Assembly: GCA_949987565.1 (NCBI GenBank)
Contig: OX465109.1
Location: 8,534,163-8,598,162 of the forward strand
Reading direction: 5' to 3'
Length of the DNA stretch: 64,000 nucleotides
Source: Luidia sarsii
Taxonomy: Eukaryota > Echinodermata > Asteroidea > Paxillosida > Luidiidae
The stretch's first letter is position 1. The number at the start of each line of letters is the position of its first letter. Below are positions 1 through 10,880 of the stretch, one piece after another. The notes beneath the pieces are model-generated. The model was not told the origin of the DNA and did no database searches. It worked only from the letters and a program-made list of their open reading frames with translations. The translations under genes were made by a program, and so were the position numbers.

Positions 1-147
1 GGTCTAATTTACATATCACCTATTCTGGAAATTTAAAGGCAGAACTTTGGAAACTGTATTAATACTATGGTAGTAATGTTTTCCTGGATGGTGTTTTAAG
101 ATAAAAAAATCCTTCTTCCGTTAACATTTCGCAGATCGAAAAAGATT

Positions 148-229
148 TGGCAGCGGTGGGATTCGAACCCACGCCATCGAAATGACTGGTGCCTAAAACC
201 AGCGCCTTAGACCGCTCGGCCACGCTACC
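148..229 (-). tRNA. tRNA-Leu (anticodon UAG)
   Basis: On the minus strand this 82-base sequence has the full class II leucine tRNA layout: acceptor GGTAGCG, a D arm with GGCCGAGCGGTC, an anticodon stem CTGGT/ACCAG with loop TTTAGGC (anticodon TAG), a short variable arm, and T arm GGTTCGAATCC closing with CGCTGCCA. An A5 run at 139-143 (T5 on the gene strand) is the expected RNA polymerase III terminator. It differs from the tRNA at 667-748 by a single base in the anticodon. Confidence 0.96.
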
Positions 230-666
230 TTCACGTTTGCTGAATTATTCATGATGATTTTGCGCACCAACATCTTTAGTACACGCTTGTGGTGTAGTAT
301 ACACTAGTTACACTATGTAGGCATACACACATGTATACTGTACATTACCCATGTATACCCATGTATACCCATGTACAGTACAAGATTTGGTTGGGTAAGT
401 GGAATGATTATCATTAATAATTCATCGTGCGTAGACAAAATGCAACCATTAGCGCGCCTTTATGCTAATGATGGCCTTTCCCGTCCTGGGAAAAAAATTA
501 CGCACCCCGGTCAGCCTCGTGCACCGTATCCCCATTGTTTCAAAATATATTTTCTAAACGTGCTTAAGTAACTGGGTAGACTTTCAAAACATACAGTTTT
601 AAAGCTCAACTCTATGGAGATGAAGTGAACATTTTTGATTTAGATAACATGAGAGTGCTCTGCCGA
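230..666. other. spacer between divergent tRNA-Leu genes
   Basis: Holds short direct repeats of the type CATGTATACC around 300-375 and nothing I recognise as coding. Confidence 0.6.
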
Positions 667-748
667 GGTAGCGTGGCCGAGCGGTCTAAGGCGCTGGTTT
701 AAGGCACCAGTCATTTCGATGGCGTGGGTTCGAATCCCACCGCTGCCA
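667..748 (+). tRNA. tRNA-Leu (anticodon AAG)
   Basis: An 82-base class II leucine tRNA: acceptor GGTAGCG, anticodon stem CTGGT/ACCAG, loop TTAAGGC (anticodon AAG), T arm GGTTCGAATCC and 3' end CGCTGCCA. A long T run starting at 751 is the pol III terminator. The body is identical to the minus-strand copy at 148-229 except for tRNA position 34 (A here, T there). Position-34 A is normally edited to inosine in this isoacceptor (family knowledge). Confidence 0.96.
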
Positions 749-1430
749 ATTTTTTTTTCTGCCATCCACTTTAAACTCTACCCCAAAGCAAAGATATTTC
801 AAGAAATTTTCAAACAGTCCTCTAGAATATTTCTGTTCTTCAATTTATGACCACAAAGTATCAACAGTGGTCCAACGATGATGACAAAATGGTAGGCCTT
901 CCTTAATAGTTATGCAAATGTTATGCATCGAGCCCAAAACGAGGCTATGGGCGCTAGATGTCCAATATGGCGGTAAATTCAAGGGACCTTACCGTTGTTC
1001 CTAAGATAATAATCGGTTTTGTTGAAGAATATGTCAGGTAAAGATCAAAAAGCATCAGGGAACAACAATTAGTCTTTGAAATCTAGCACCCATAGCCTCG
1101 CTTTCAGTTACAGAATTTTGCAAAAGAAGGTCACAGTGGCCATTTTGTTACTCATTATTTTCCATTTTGTACGCGCTTCAATCCTCGCCTATTCTGAGTT
1201 CAAATATTATTACGTCAAGATGAAGTTAAAAAAACTAATTGTAAAAGCCATCAAACGGACCAGACCGGATTTGTTCTCAGCAGAAGGGGTGAAGGTGATG
1301 TTGGCGTCTGAACGCACTTATGCCCTTTTGCAGGCCACCCGACGAAATACGAAGAAAGGCCTATGGCCAAGGGTTCTATTTCTTGTACATCAAATCATTA
1401 CTATACACTCTTTCGAAATGTGCGTTGCAG
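749..1430. other. no convincing gene; upstream of fibrinogen-related exons
   Basis: AT-rich. An open frame runs into the next exon from 1076, but it opens with TTG and its codon use is unlike the GC-rich exon that follows, so I treat it as intron or 5' flank. Confidence 0.55.
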
Positions 1431-1573
1431 AGCCCTTACCGAAGGACTGCAAGGATATACTGGACCGGGGCTTGACCAAGAGTGGTGTGTACACGATCTT
1501 CCCCCAGGACGTGTACCTGTGCGTATCGCTCCGCGTCTACTGCGACATGGACACCGATGGCGGCGGCTGGACG
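1431..1573 (+). CDS. FReD exon a (domain N-terminus)
   Basis: Encodes DCKDILDRG to DGGGWT. The acceptor TTGCAG at 1425-1430 gives phase 1 but has a weak pyrimidine tract, so the 5' edge is uncertain. The donor ACG|GTAACT is phase 0. There is one extra Cys (VYLCVS) compared with the usual domain start. Confidence 0.8.
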
Positions 1574-4196
1574 GTAACTCAGACTATCATCATGAATATT
1601 CATTAATTGAAGATTCACTAGTTAGTATACTAAAAAAAAAATTATACTTACACTGAGATGATTAGGAAACGGCCCAGCATGACGAGTCGAAACGAACCTC
1701 AGTTAAACAGCAAACTTTGACTTTAAAAGTGTGTATTATGAATATGAGATAATTCTATTTAAATGTAAATGGCATTAATAATGTGTAATTGCCATAAATG
1801 ATGTGTGATTGCCATGAATAATGTGTAATTGCCATTAATAATGTGTAATTGCCATTATTAATGTGTGATTGTCATTAAAAAGGAGGGATTGCCATTATTA
1901 ATGTGTATTATTACCATTAATAATGTGAAATTGCCATTAATAATGTGAAATTGCCATTAATAATGTGTAAATGCCATTAATAATATGTGATTGCCATTAA
2001 TAATGTGTAATTGCCATTAATAATGTGTAATTGCCTTTAATGATGTGTAATTGCCATTAATAATGAGTAATTGCCATTAATAATGTTTAATTGCCATTAA
2101 TAATGAGTGATTGTCAATAATAATGTGTGATTGCCATAAATAATGTGTGATTGCCATTAATAATGTGTAACTGCCATTAATAATCTATAATTGGCATTAA
2201 TAATGTGTAATTGCCATTATTAATGTGTAATTACCATTAATAATGTGTAATTGCCATTATTAATGTGTAATTGCCATTATTAATGTGTAATTGCCATTAT
2301 TAATGTGTAATTACCATTAATAATGTGTAATTGGCATTAATAATGTGTGATTGCCATTATTAATGTGTAATTACCATTATTAATGTGTAATTGCCATAAA
2401 TAATGTGTGATTGCCATAAATAATGTGTGATTGCCATTATTAATGTGTAATTACCATTAATAATCTATATTTGGCATTATTAATGTGTAATTGCCATTAC
2501 TAATGTGTAATTACCATTAATAATCTATAATTGGCATTATTAATGTGTAATTGCCATTAATAATGTGTTTTTGTCATTAATAATGTGTGATTGCCATTAA
2601 TAATGTGTAATTGCCGTTAATGTGTAATCGCCATAATAATGTGTAATTGCCATTGATAATGTGTGATTGCCATTAATAATGTTTAATTGTCATTAATAAT
2701 GCGTGATTGCCATTAATAATGTGTAATTGACATACCGAACTTACCGAACTTCCTGTTGTGGTGACTTAAATAACAAACTCCCAGCCTTGAATAATCATGT
2801 TCTGTGATGTGGCTTACATAATGCAATCGTAATAAAGAATAGCCTTATAAAAAAATTGTTCCAATCCAGGTCTTTCAGAGGCGTTACGACAATCGCTTCG
2901 ACTTCTACCGCCGCTGGATGGACTACCGCCTGGGTTTCGGCAGCCTGGGCTCGGAGTTCTGGCTGGGCAACGAGCACCTGAACCACATCACCGTGCAGGA
3001 CGACTACCTGCTACGGGTGGAGTTGGAGGACATGGACGGCGAGAGGAGCTTCGCCACGTACGCTGGGTTCCGGGTGGGCGAGGAGACGGAGAACTACAGG
3101 CTGTACCTCGGCAACTTCACAGGTGGCGACGCTGGTAAGAACTGATGAATCATTACGGTACTAAGTCATGTTCTCTGCTTTCAAAACTATAGAAAGGCTG
3201 TACGTTTTCGGTGTTCAATTGCCGTGCTCCGTCACTCTGCCTCCCTCTCGCTGCCTCCCTGCCTCAATTCCTCCCTGCCTCGCTGCCTCCCTGCCTCAAT
3301 GGCTCCCTGCCTCCCTGCCTCCCTGCCTCCCTGCCTCCCTGCCTCCCCGCCTCCCTGCCTCCCTGCCTCCCTGCCTCCCCGCCTGCCTCCCCGCCTGCCT
3401 CCCTGCTTCCCCGCCTGCCTCCCTGCCTCCCCGCCTGCCTCCCTCCCTCTCTCTCTCATCTCTTCCTCCCACTCTTTCCCCTCGCTTCCTCTGTCTTCCC
3501 ATCTTTTCCTCTCTCCCTCTGTAGTGTAGAGAAAGCACGGTCACTTGAAATGATTTTAGAGACAGCTTCAGGGCGTCTGCCGTTGCTGTGTCTGTGAGCG
3601 TGGTATCACTCACTCTCTCCCCTCTCTCCCACCCTCTCTCCCCTCTCTCCCTCTCTCTCTCTCTCTTCCTCTCTCCTCTCTCCATTCCTCCAGGGGACTC
3701 CCTCGGATCCCACCGCGGCAGTCCCTTCGCCACGTCCGACAGCGACCCCTCAGGCGGCCGCTGCCCGACCTTCCGCGGCGGCTGCTGGTGGTACCCGCGC
3801 ATGTGCGGCGACAGCAACCTGAACGGCCGCCACCGGCCCGGCGAGCGGACGGACTACGGCGAGGGCGTCATGTGGCGCTCCTGGCGGGGGCTGGCCTACT
3901 CGCTGCCCGGCACCGAGCTCAAGTTCCGGCCCATGGTGGAGGCCGACCGCGCCCGGCCCCAGGAGAACGAGCAAGCGGCCGGCGAGGAAGGGGGCGGGGA
4001 AGGGGAAGGAGATGAAGAAGAAGAAACGAGCGTATCCTCCGTGTCTTCTTCGTCCGCGGATGATGCAGAGGAGGTACCGGTAGAGGAGGAGATGCCAGCG
4101 GCAACTCCTGCCCAGCCCCCGTCCGGGACGGTCAAGGGAAGCGTCCAGCCGAGGAAGAACGAAAAGAAGAAAAATAAGTCTGGGAGGAAGAATTAG
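1431..4196 (+). CDS. fibrinogen-related (FReD) protein, last three exons
   Basis: Exons 1431-1573, 2870-3134 and 3694-4196 join in frame (phases 0 then 1) and encode a fibrinogen C-terminal-like domain, as in ficolins, angiopoietins and invertebrate lectins. Such proteins are usually secreted and bind acetylated sugars or other ligands. Landmarks in order: [57 protein letters not shown] (calcium-site region), [13 protein letters not shown], and KFRP at the domain end. After the domain there is an 87-residue tail, first Glu/Gly-rich and acidic, then Ser-rich, ending Lys-rich before the stop at 4196. The 5' end (signal peptide and any coiled coil) was not found and probably lies before the window. 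The tail and the shortened calcium loop are atypical. Confidence 0.9.
1763..2735. repeat. 20-bp AT-rich minisatellite in FReD intron
   Basis: Roughly 48 tandem copies of a unit close to TTGCCATTAATAATGTGTAA. Units vary mainly at ATTAAT versus ATTATT and GTGTAA versus GTGTGA. It fills most of the intron between 1573 and 2870. Confidence 0.95.
2870..3134 (+). CDS. FReD exon b (domain middle)
   Basis: Acceptor CCAATCCAG|GTCTTTCAG (phase 0) and donor GCTG|GTAAGA (phase 1). Encodes [16 protein letters not shown] through [10 protein letters not shown], the central FReD subdomain, with a potential N-glycosylation site NFT. Confidence 0.93.
3236..3450. repeat. 8-bp CTCCCTGC tandem array
   Basis: Tandem CTGCCTCC/CCGCCTGC units in the second FReD intron, followed by a CT-rich tract to about 3690. 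The long ORFs seen here in several frames are repeat artefacts. Confidence 0.9.
3694..4196 (+). CDS. FReD exon c (domain C-terminus and charged tail)
   Basis: Acceptor CCTCCAG|GGGACTCC follows a strong pyrimidine tract. The exon starts in phase 1 and restores GDSLGSHRG. It encodes the calcium-loop region, [15 protein letters not shown] and the terminal W..W.G..YSL signature, then the acidic/Ser/Lys tail and a TAG stop. Confidence 0.93.
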
Positions 4197-5079
4197 ATCT
4201 AAAAAATAATTCTCATAAACACCGGCAAAATTTCTGATGGAGTTAAATGAATACATAGGGGTGTCTTTAAAAGCAAATACTCCCCAAATGGACAGTTAAT
4301 TTTGCTTGAACGTTGTTTAGCAGCCCGTGCATTCAGAGAGAGAAACTCATATTGAAAAATAATACTTAATACACTCCATTAGGCCTAAATGAAGTCAAAC
4401 AAACAAAGGAAAAACTGACTGGGAACCTTAGTTTGAACAATTTGAAAAATCCATTAATGTAATAAGCTCCTTACAAACAAGTATTCACAATGATCAATCG
4501 TAAATGACAACTTTGAAGAAATCTTTATCTTTTTAATCTTTTTGAGTGTGTTTTTAACAAGGAAGGAAGGCGTAAACTATTGTACGAGCCTGCATTCAAA
4601 TGCTTGCCAGAAGGCCTGGTGAAATGTATTTCGGTGTCTGCTGCCGCCGGGTGTCGTAAAAGCCTCCAGTGTGTCAGGACAAAGCACCCAGTGTCATCAC
4701 GGTGGTGGAACCATAATCACGGATACCGTAGATGTGTGTTATTGACAAAATAATGCTTGCGAATAAAATCCAGTCGTATCTGTAGGGCTTCGAAAAAATA
4801 TCTTCCATTGGTATTGATTTATCTTTTCTTACCTGAAATAGCAATTAACGAGGCATTTTGTGTAGGCCCTAATGGTTTGAGTCCAGGGCCCAAAAACAAA
4901 CAGTTCAATTAAAAGTGCCTGGAATTTCCATTACTGCATGACTGTCCTTGCCTTTGAGAAGGCAGGAGAAAGGTCCTGCTGGGATGGAAACGTCGGGCCC
5001 GCTAAATTTCACGAAGATCCAGGATCAAAGTATATTTACACAAAGGTTGAAAACTTTAGGTAGTCAACTTAAATGGCCA
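4197..5079. other. 3' flank of the FReD gene
   Basis: AT-rich, no gene seen. A canonical AATAAA at 4762-4767 is 565 bases past the stop and is the best polyadenylation candidate. Confidence 0.5.
4762..4767 (+). promoter_or_regulatory. candidate polyadenylation signal AATAAA
   Basis: Hexamer in the 3' flank of the FReD gene; position only, no cleavage-site evidence. Confidence 0.4.
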
Positions 5080-5462
5080 AAATGTAAACTGAAAATGACC
5101 AAAATGCCAATTAAAAGTGACCAAGATGCCAATTGAAAATTAACCGAAATGTAAATTAAAAATGACCGAAATCTAAATTAAAAATGACCGAAATATAAAT
5201 TAAAAACAACCAAAATGTAAATTGAAAATAACCAAAGTGTAAATTGAAAATGACAAAAATGTAAATTGAAAATTACACAAATGTAATTGAAAATTTAAAA
5301 AATGTTAATTGGAAATGACCAAAATGCCAATTGAAAATTGACCAAAATGCCAATTGATAATGACCGAAATGTAAATTGAAAATGACCAAAGTGTAAATTG
5401 AAAATGACCAAAATTAAAATTGAAAATGACTTAAGTGTAAATTGAAAATGAAAAAAATGTAG
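5080..5462. repeat. about 20-bp minisatellite (AATGACCAAAATGTAAATTG)
   Basis: About 18 degenerate tandem units alternating AAATGACC and AAATGTAAATTG, flanked on both sides by copies of the GATCGAAACGTC repeat family. Confidence 0.88.
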
Positions 5463-5710
5463 AAAGTCCTCCTGCCTCTGAGGAAGGTCCTGCCGGTATC
5501 GAAACGTCTGGCCCTCTTAATCTGCAGGACCTTTAAGATATCGAGACCATTCAGAATCAATGTTTTGTATACTAAAATTTTCAAAATTGCTTAAAAGACT
5601 ACCGAAATGAGAATTAAAAAATGACCGGAGTGCAAAAGCCCTTCTGCCCTTCAGAAAGGACCTGCAAGGATCGAAACGTCGGCCCATCTTAAACTTCAAG
5701 GCCTTTCGGA
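5463..5710. repeat. GATCGAAACGTC-type dispersed repeat, two copies
   Basis: Core GGACCTGC..GGATCGAAACGTC..GGCCC at about 5485-5520 and 5650-5695. A third copy is at 4965-5005. Related copies occur at 27040-27110, 40470-40495, 52654-52756, 56160-56200 and 61705-61735, some inverted, so this is a mobile inverted-repeat family. Confidence 0.75.
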
Positions 5711-6319
5711 ATCCTTATTCTAAATAGGAAACCAGACCTTAAAACTGAAACAATTCACGTGGACAGGTCAGGTCAACTCGCAGAGGTGACCTGTCGACCC
5801 AGGAACCTCTGCAACAGGCTGGTCCTCACGTCTCGAACGGAAAGACTCGCAAGTCGATATTTTGAAACCAGATATTGTTTTAGGGGCGGGGTGGAGGTTT
5901 GTGGAGGGGGCGAGGGAAAGCCAGCCCTGTGTGCCTTTACATTTACAATATGATTAGTTCCCAGTTTGTTCTTCTTCCTGGGAGCTTCCTCCGGCCTGCT
6001 CGCCAATGTTGACAGAGCCCTCGGTCAACGGAGCGCGCGGCCTCGTCCACAAACATCGGCGACGGAAATTGTCCATCAGTCATCGAGGGGGGGGGGGGGT
6101 GAAGCAGGGGGAGGGGTGGTGGGAAACGGGTGGGTTGACGGAGGGATGTGGACGGGGGAAAGGGCAACACCGTCGTATCGATGCCAATTTAATGATATCA
6201 GGATGAGTGGATGCGTCCTCTTTGCACGTGCCCGAGAGCTGGTGGACCCAGCCCCTATACCTGACTGCCTGCCTGCCTGAATGCCTGCCTGAATGCCTTA
6301 ATGCCTGAATGCCTACCCG
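5711..6319. other. no gene seen
   Basis: Mixed-composition intergenic DNA with a short G run near 6089-6099. No ORF with recognisable features. Confidence 0.5.
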
Positions 6320-6880
6320 CCTGTATGTCTACCTGTCTGTCTGTCTATCTCTCCGCCTCCTTTCTCTTTCTCTTTTTCTCTCTCTTTCCTTCGCTTTTTT
6401 TCTATCTCTTTCTCGCTCTCGTCCCTCCCCTCCCCTGCTCTGTTTCTCTCTCTCTCTCTATATATATATATCTCCATCACTCCCTTTCTACCTTTCTCTC
6501 CCTTTCTTTCTCTTTCGTTCACTCTTTCTATAATTATCTCTCTTCCCCGTCTCTCCCATTCTCTCCCCTCTCTATCATGTTCTCTCTTCCTCCTCCCCTA
6601 TTTTTCTCTTTCTTTCCTTCGCTATTTCTCTATTTTTCTCCCTGACTCTCCCCTCCCCTACTCTGTCTTTTTCTCTCTTTCTCTCCCCGTCTCTCTCATC
6701 CTCCTCTCTCCCTCTTTCCCCTTCTCTCCCCTTCTCCCATTTCTTTCTCTTTCTTTCACTCTTTTTCTATCTCTCTCCCCCTCTCTCCCATTCTCACCTC
6801 CTGTTCTTTCTCTTTCTCCTCCCCTTTTTCTTGCTCTCTTTCTTTCGCTCTTTCTATGTCTCTCTCCCTCTCTCCCCCCT
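6320..6880. repeat. CT-rich low-complexity tract
   Basis: Pyrimidine-rich on plus with irregular TCTCTCCC, TTTCTCTC and a short TATATA run near 6460. Confidence 0.9.
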
Positions 6881-7208
6881 CTCTCATTCTCCTCCTTGAC
6901 GATGGCTGCGTCGGTGTGTTGCTGGCGTCGTGCCAAGTTCGTTTCGTCTGGTCTCCTGCCGCCCCAATTTACCGCCCATCTCTTCTCTTCCTGCATCAAC
7001 GTGCCGAGACAGCCGCGCTCAGTCTGATCATGGTCTGACGAAAAGAAAATTACCAAATCACGGATAGCGGCTGGAAGACTAACCAGCGTAGGGAAGAGTG
7101 CATAATCTTTCGCAGCAACAGCATTTGCTTCACCAGATAGCCTATCGTCTTGCATCGGATGAAGTACGTTGTTGCTACGAAACTCTTCTTCTAGGCACTC
7201 TCCTCAAC

Positions 7209-7534
7209 ACTCTCTAAATGCAAACAAGTGAATAATTCACTCTCTCGAGGAGTGGAAATCGACCCAAACAACCAAAACCGCTCGAGAAAAGTGAAAGACA
7301 CTGTAAAAGATGTGAAAACCGCTCAGAGTGGAGTGAAATCCCATTCTTGTAAGGAGCTATATGGAGGACAATTCGAAAAAAGGAGTTATCCACCATATGG
7401 CTCCTCTACAAAGTGGTGTTTTACTAACCACACCTCTTACAGTGCTTTTCACTCCTTTTGAGGGGTTTTGGCTTTCTTGAAGAAATTTCACTCTTTGTGC
7501 GAGTGGATTATTCACCCTTTTGCATATAGAGAGC
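7209..7534. mobile_element. MITE family B, copy 1
   Basis: Non-coding element of about 330 bp with imperfect terminal inverted repeats. The left side has CTCTCTAAATGCAAA and GAATAATTCACTC; the right side has GTGGATTATTCACCC and TTTGCATATAGAGAG. A second copy with the same internal order (CTCGAGGAGTG, AAAACCGCTC, GGAGCTATATGGAGGAC) lies at 48403-48732. Confidence 0.8.
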
Positions 7535-7815
7535 AAATTACTAGTCTCTACATGCTATCCATACATTATCGATATTGAACAAAAATGGCGTACATCATTG
7601 TACATAACCACTCTGCCGGGTTTCATCGGCAGAGATATTCTTGCAGTGCTTTACACATTATAACTTGGAATGATCAATACATTTACAATAATTTTGCAAA
7701 CTGCTCACTCACTTCAAAGGCCGAAATGCAAACTTTCCCAATAAAGCAAAGGAACCGACGTTACGATTCTTGCACGACCTTTGCTGCTTGGATCGAAACG
7801 TCTAACCGTCTGCTT

Positions 7816-8152
7816 TTAAAGGCTCAATACAACATTGGTAAAAGTCAAAAGATTGACTCAGTTTGTGTGAAACATTCCAAAAAAGAAATCATGCGAAGGT
7901 GTTAGCTCAAATGGTAAAATGAGTAAGTAGGAAAAGGCAAAAAAACGTTATGGAGTGTTCGTACCGTTCTGCAGTGTCAGAAATAGTTTATTACTCGCGA
8001 GTAATACACTTTTTGTCGATGTTTGATTGAAGATTTCTCGAAAAGTACAGCATCGTAAGATTTCAACATGAGGATTTTATCATGACCATCTACAAACTGT
8101 TATAAATAAGAAGGAAATCTGTGGACATCGGTGAGCTTCCCAGTGTCGATTT
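7816..8152. mobile_element. TTAA-flanked MITE family A, copy 1 (inverted)
   Basis: Starts TTAA then AGGCTCAATACAACATTGG. The body matches, in reverse orientation, the copies at 12475, 52137 and 63214 (AAACCTTCGCAGG, ACTCGCGAGTAATA, CTACAAACTG). The right terminus is degenerate. Confidence 0.75.
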
Positions 8153-8765
8153 CGTCTCTGGCTCGAAAAAGTCCCGCCAAAAGTTCAGATTAACACCAGA
8201 CAAGTCAATAGGATTTTGGCGCCGTTCGTTTCGTGCCAGACGTCAAAGGACCAAGACGTTAATAGGAGACCCTCGCCATGATATTAACAGCCTCTGCGTC
8301 GCGCGGTGTTTGCACTGATCGCCCGGGTGTGCACTCCGATCCTTTGTGCGAAATGTGACGGGCGATCGTCTCCCCGACTCGCTTCGTGTCGCCGGCGTTT
8401 TTGTGCGAGATGTTTTTCCAACGCCAAGGAGGATAAAAAAGGGCAAATATTTGCCCGATAATCAGTCGCAATTATCGGGCCCCCTAAAGACCTGAAGAGC
8501 CATCCTCTCACTTCTCCTGACGATCGGAGCCCTTCGGGTTTTTTTTTTTTCAGAGTGCATCATGTATTGTCATGGTGACGGGCTAGCGCGACACGAACTG
8601 CGTTTCATGTTTTGGTTGGGTTTTTTTTAACACGTGGCGTTGAAAGCAGTCAGTCAACATTTGAGTAAATCTCTCATCACCGGTCTCATCAACGGTCTTC
8701 GCGATGAAAGCGAAATGATCCATTGTACAGCGTGCGTGGCACACACAAAGGTGGGGCCGACGTGC
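8153..8765. other. no gene seen
   Basis: Moderately GC-rich spacer before the GA array. Short ORFs on both strands overlap each other and resemble nothing I know. Confidence 0.5.
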
Positions 8766-8779
8766 CTGTCAGCCCTCGA

Positions 8780-9258
8780 ATGGGAAGGGAGGGGAGGGAG
8801 GGGAGGGGAGGGGAGGGGAGGGGAGGGGAGGGGAGGGGAGGGGAGGGGAGGGGAGGGAGGGAGGGGAGGGGAGGGGAGGGGAGGGGAGGGGAGGGGAGGG
8901 GAGGGGAGGGGAGGGGAGGGGAGGGGAGGGGAGGGGAGGGGAGGGGAGGGGAGGGGAGGGGAGGGGAGGGGAGGGGAGGGGAGGGGAGGGGAGGGAGGGG
9001 AGGGGAGGGGAGGGGAGGGGAGGGGAGGAGAGGGGAGGAGAGGGGAGGAGAGGAGAGGAGAGGAGAGGAGAGGAGAGGAGAGGAGAGGAGAGGAGAGGAG
9101 AGGAGAGGAGAGGAGAGGAGAGGAGAGGAGACGAGACGAGACGAGTGGAGACGAGAGGGAGGGGAGGGGAGGGGAGGGAGGGGAGGAGAGGAGAGGAGAG
9201 GAGAGGAGAGGAGAGGAGAGGAGAGGAGAGGAGAGGAGAGGAGAGGCAGGCGAGGTAG
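8780..9258. repeat. (GGGGA)n/(GGAGA)n purine array
   Basis: Nearly pure purine strand. A GGGGA block (about 8780-9030) grades into GGAGA (about 9030-9240), with a few C interruptions. The 231-aa ORFs on both strands are repeat artefacts. Confidence 0.97.
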
Positions 9259-10221
9259 GCGACGCGAGGCGGGGCGGGGCGAGGAAAGGAGATGACATGA
9301 AAGATAAACGAAACGACGAAATTAAATGAAATCCAATCAATATTTGCAAGAAATGTGATATTTATTTTCCCCAAAACTTGCAGGGACACCTGGGCCCATA
9401 TACTGACCCGGACCCGGACTGGGCACCGACCTACAATTAACCCTAAAAACAGCAGAGATGGATGGCGCCGATGTCAACAAACAGACGGGCGGTAGAAGAG
9501 ACCGAGTCTACAAAATGCTCGGACCCAAATTTCTATCGACTCAGAATCAATTACTATCTGGAGGTGACCCGTTTTGTGGCGCAGAACGTTTACTCCGTTC
9601 GCAAAATACGGATTGTGTGCGGGACCCAGTAACCAGCCATGCGGAAATATCAAGTTATAAACCATTACACAAATGAAATTGGAAGTCTGCGGGATTCGTC
9701 TCACGCAAGGAGCAATAATATCCAACAGCGTAGCTGGCACAGTTCTAGGACAGCTTGAGAGATTGGTAAACACACATTAGTATTCCGCATGCGGCGCTTG
9801 AAATTGAAACTAACCGCGGAGCAGGACAGATACATGGCGACCATTTTGGGGGACACACGATCGGTAATTCCACGCGTGCCTTCATCGCGAACCAAAAATA
9901 CCCCGCCACAGCGCAGAACGTTACGTCGCTTGAAATACATACTTCATCACCAGTTTCTTGGCGAATACTCTGTACTTACCAAGCCAACAGATCTTCTAAT
10001 TCGGTGACAAACAGCAACCTGGATTTTCATGCTTGGTCAGACGGAGACGAAGCCTGAGCCCGAGCCTGAACCATGGATTTGTAAAAGGGCCTATATAAGA
10101 TCGGTCGGTGTGTTGAACTCTCATCCATCATCGGCGTCAGAACGGTCGTGAGGGGAGCTATCCAGCTCGTGTGTTGTTTAAATAAGACTTGAGGCTTTGC
10201 ATGGTGGGTGACACAATATAT
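9259..10221. other. spacer with a degenerate inverted-repeat element
   Basis: No gene. About 9790-10090 resembles MITE family D: it has TTACCAAGCCAACAGATC and AGACGGAGACGAAGCCTGAG followed by GTAAAAGGGCCTATA. Confidence 0.5.
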
Positions 10222-10421
10222 ATAGGAGGATTTGCGGTGACACCATGTATAGGGTCTCTTAATAGAAGAGGAACGGTTCTGATATCTCGACGTTCCGGCC
10301 AGTATGCTCTGGCCGCCATCGCGAGAAACGTCGAGTTATCACTCAGGTTTTTTTTTCAGAACCATGCCTCTTCTTTAAGGGACCTTATAGGCCTTCATGA
10401 TTTCACCGCAAATCCTCCTAT
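10222..10421. mobile_element. MITE family C with perfect 19-bp terminal inverted repeats
   Basis: The left end ATAGGAGGATTTGCGGTGA (10222-10240) is matched exactly by its reverse complement at 10403-10421. Inside is a nested hairpin (CTCGACGTT at 10287 with AACGTCGAG near 10328). Related copies or halves occur at 12310-12470, 28625-28700, 52930-53020 and 57925-57950. Confidence 0.85.
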
Positions 10422-10611
10422 TTCATGGGTTGTTGTTTTTGCAAGAGCCAAAAAGCCGTGAGGAAGGCACACACGCCGAGGAAATGGAATGTTTGGAGCC
10501 AGATCGTGCAACAAAATCAAAGGGATCAGAAACCATCGCTCTTGATTTTTTCATTCATTATTTATTTGTTATAGGTAATAGTTTGCATCATCTTTATCAT
10601 CGTCGTACATA

Positions 10612-10880
10612 ATCGCCATCATTATCGCCGTCACCACCATCATCACCATCACCACCATCACCACCATCACCACCATCGCCACCATCAACAAAATCACCGC
10701 ATCCATCACCACCATCATCACCATCACCATCGCCATCACTGCATCACCGTCACCACCATCACCGCCAACACCACCATCGCCACTCTCACCGTCAATCACC
10801 ACCACCACCATCATCACCACCATCTCCGCACTGCCCGTCACCACCATCACAATGATTACCACCACAACCACCACCAATCT
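10612..10880. repeat. (CACCAT)n-type array
   Basis: Irregular CAC/CAT triplets on plus. The poly-Val/Met ORF on minus is an artefact. Confidence 0.93.

Noticed and set aside
1076..1430. N-terminal extension of the FReD exon with a hydrophobic stretch
   Set aside because: Opens with TTG, AT-rich codon use, and a possible acceptor lies at 1425-1430; no evidence that it is translated.
8634..9389. 231-codon ORFs on both strands
   Set aside because: Encoded entirely by the GGGGA/GGAGA repeat; all frames are open and the product is low-complexity.
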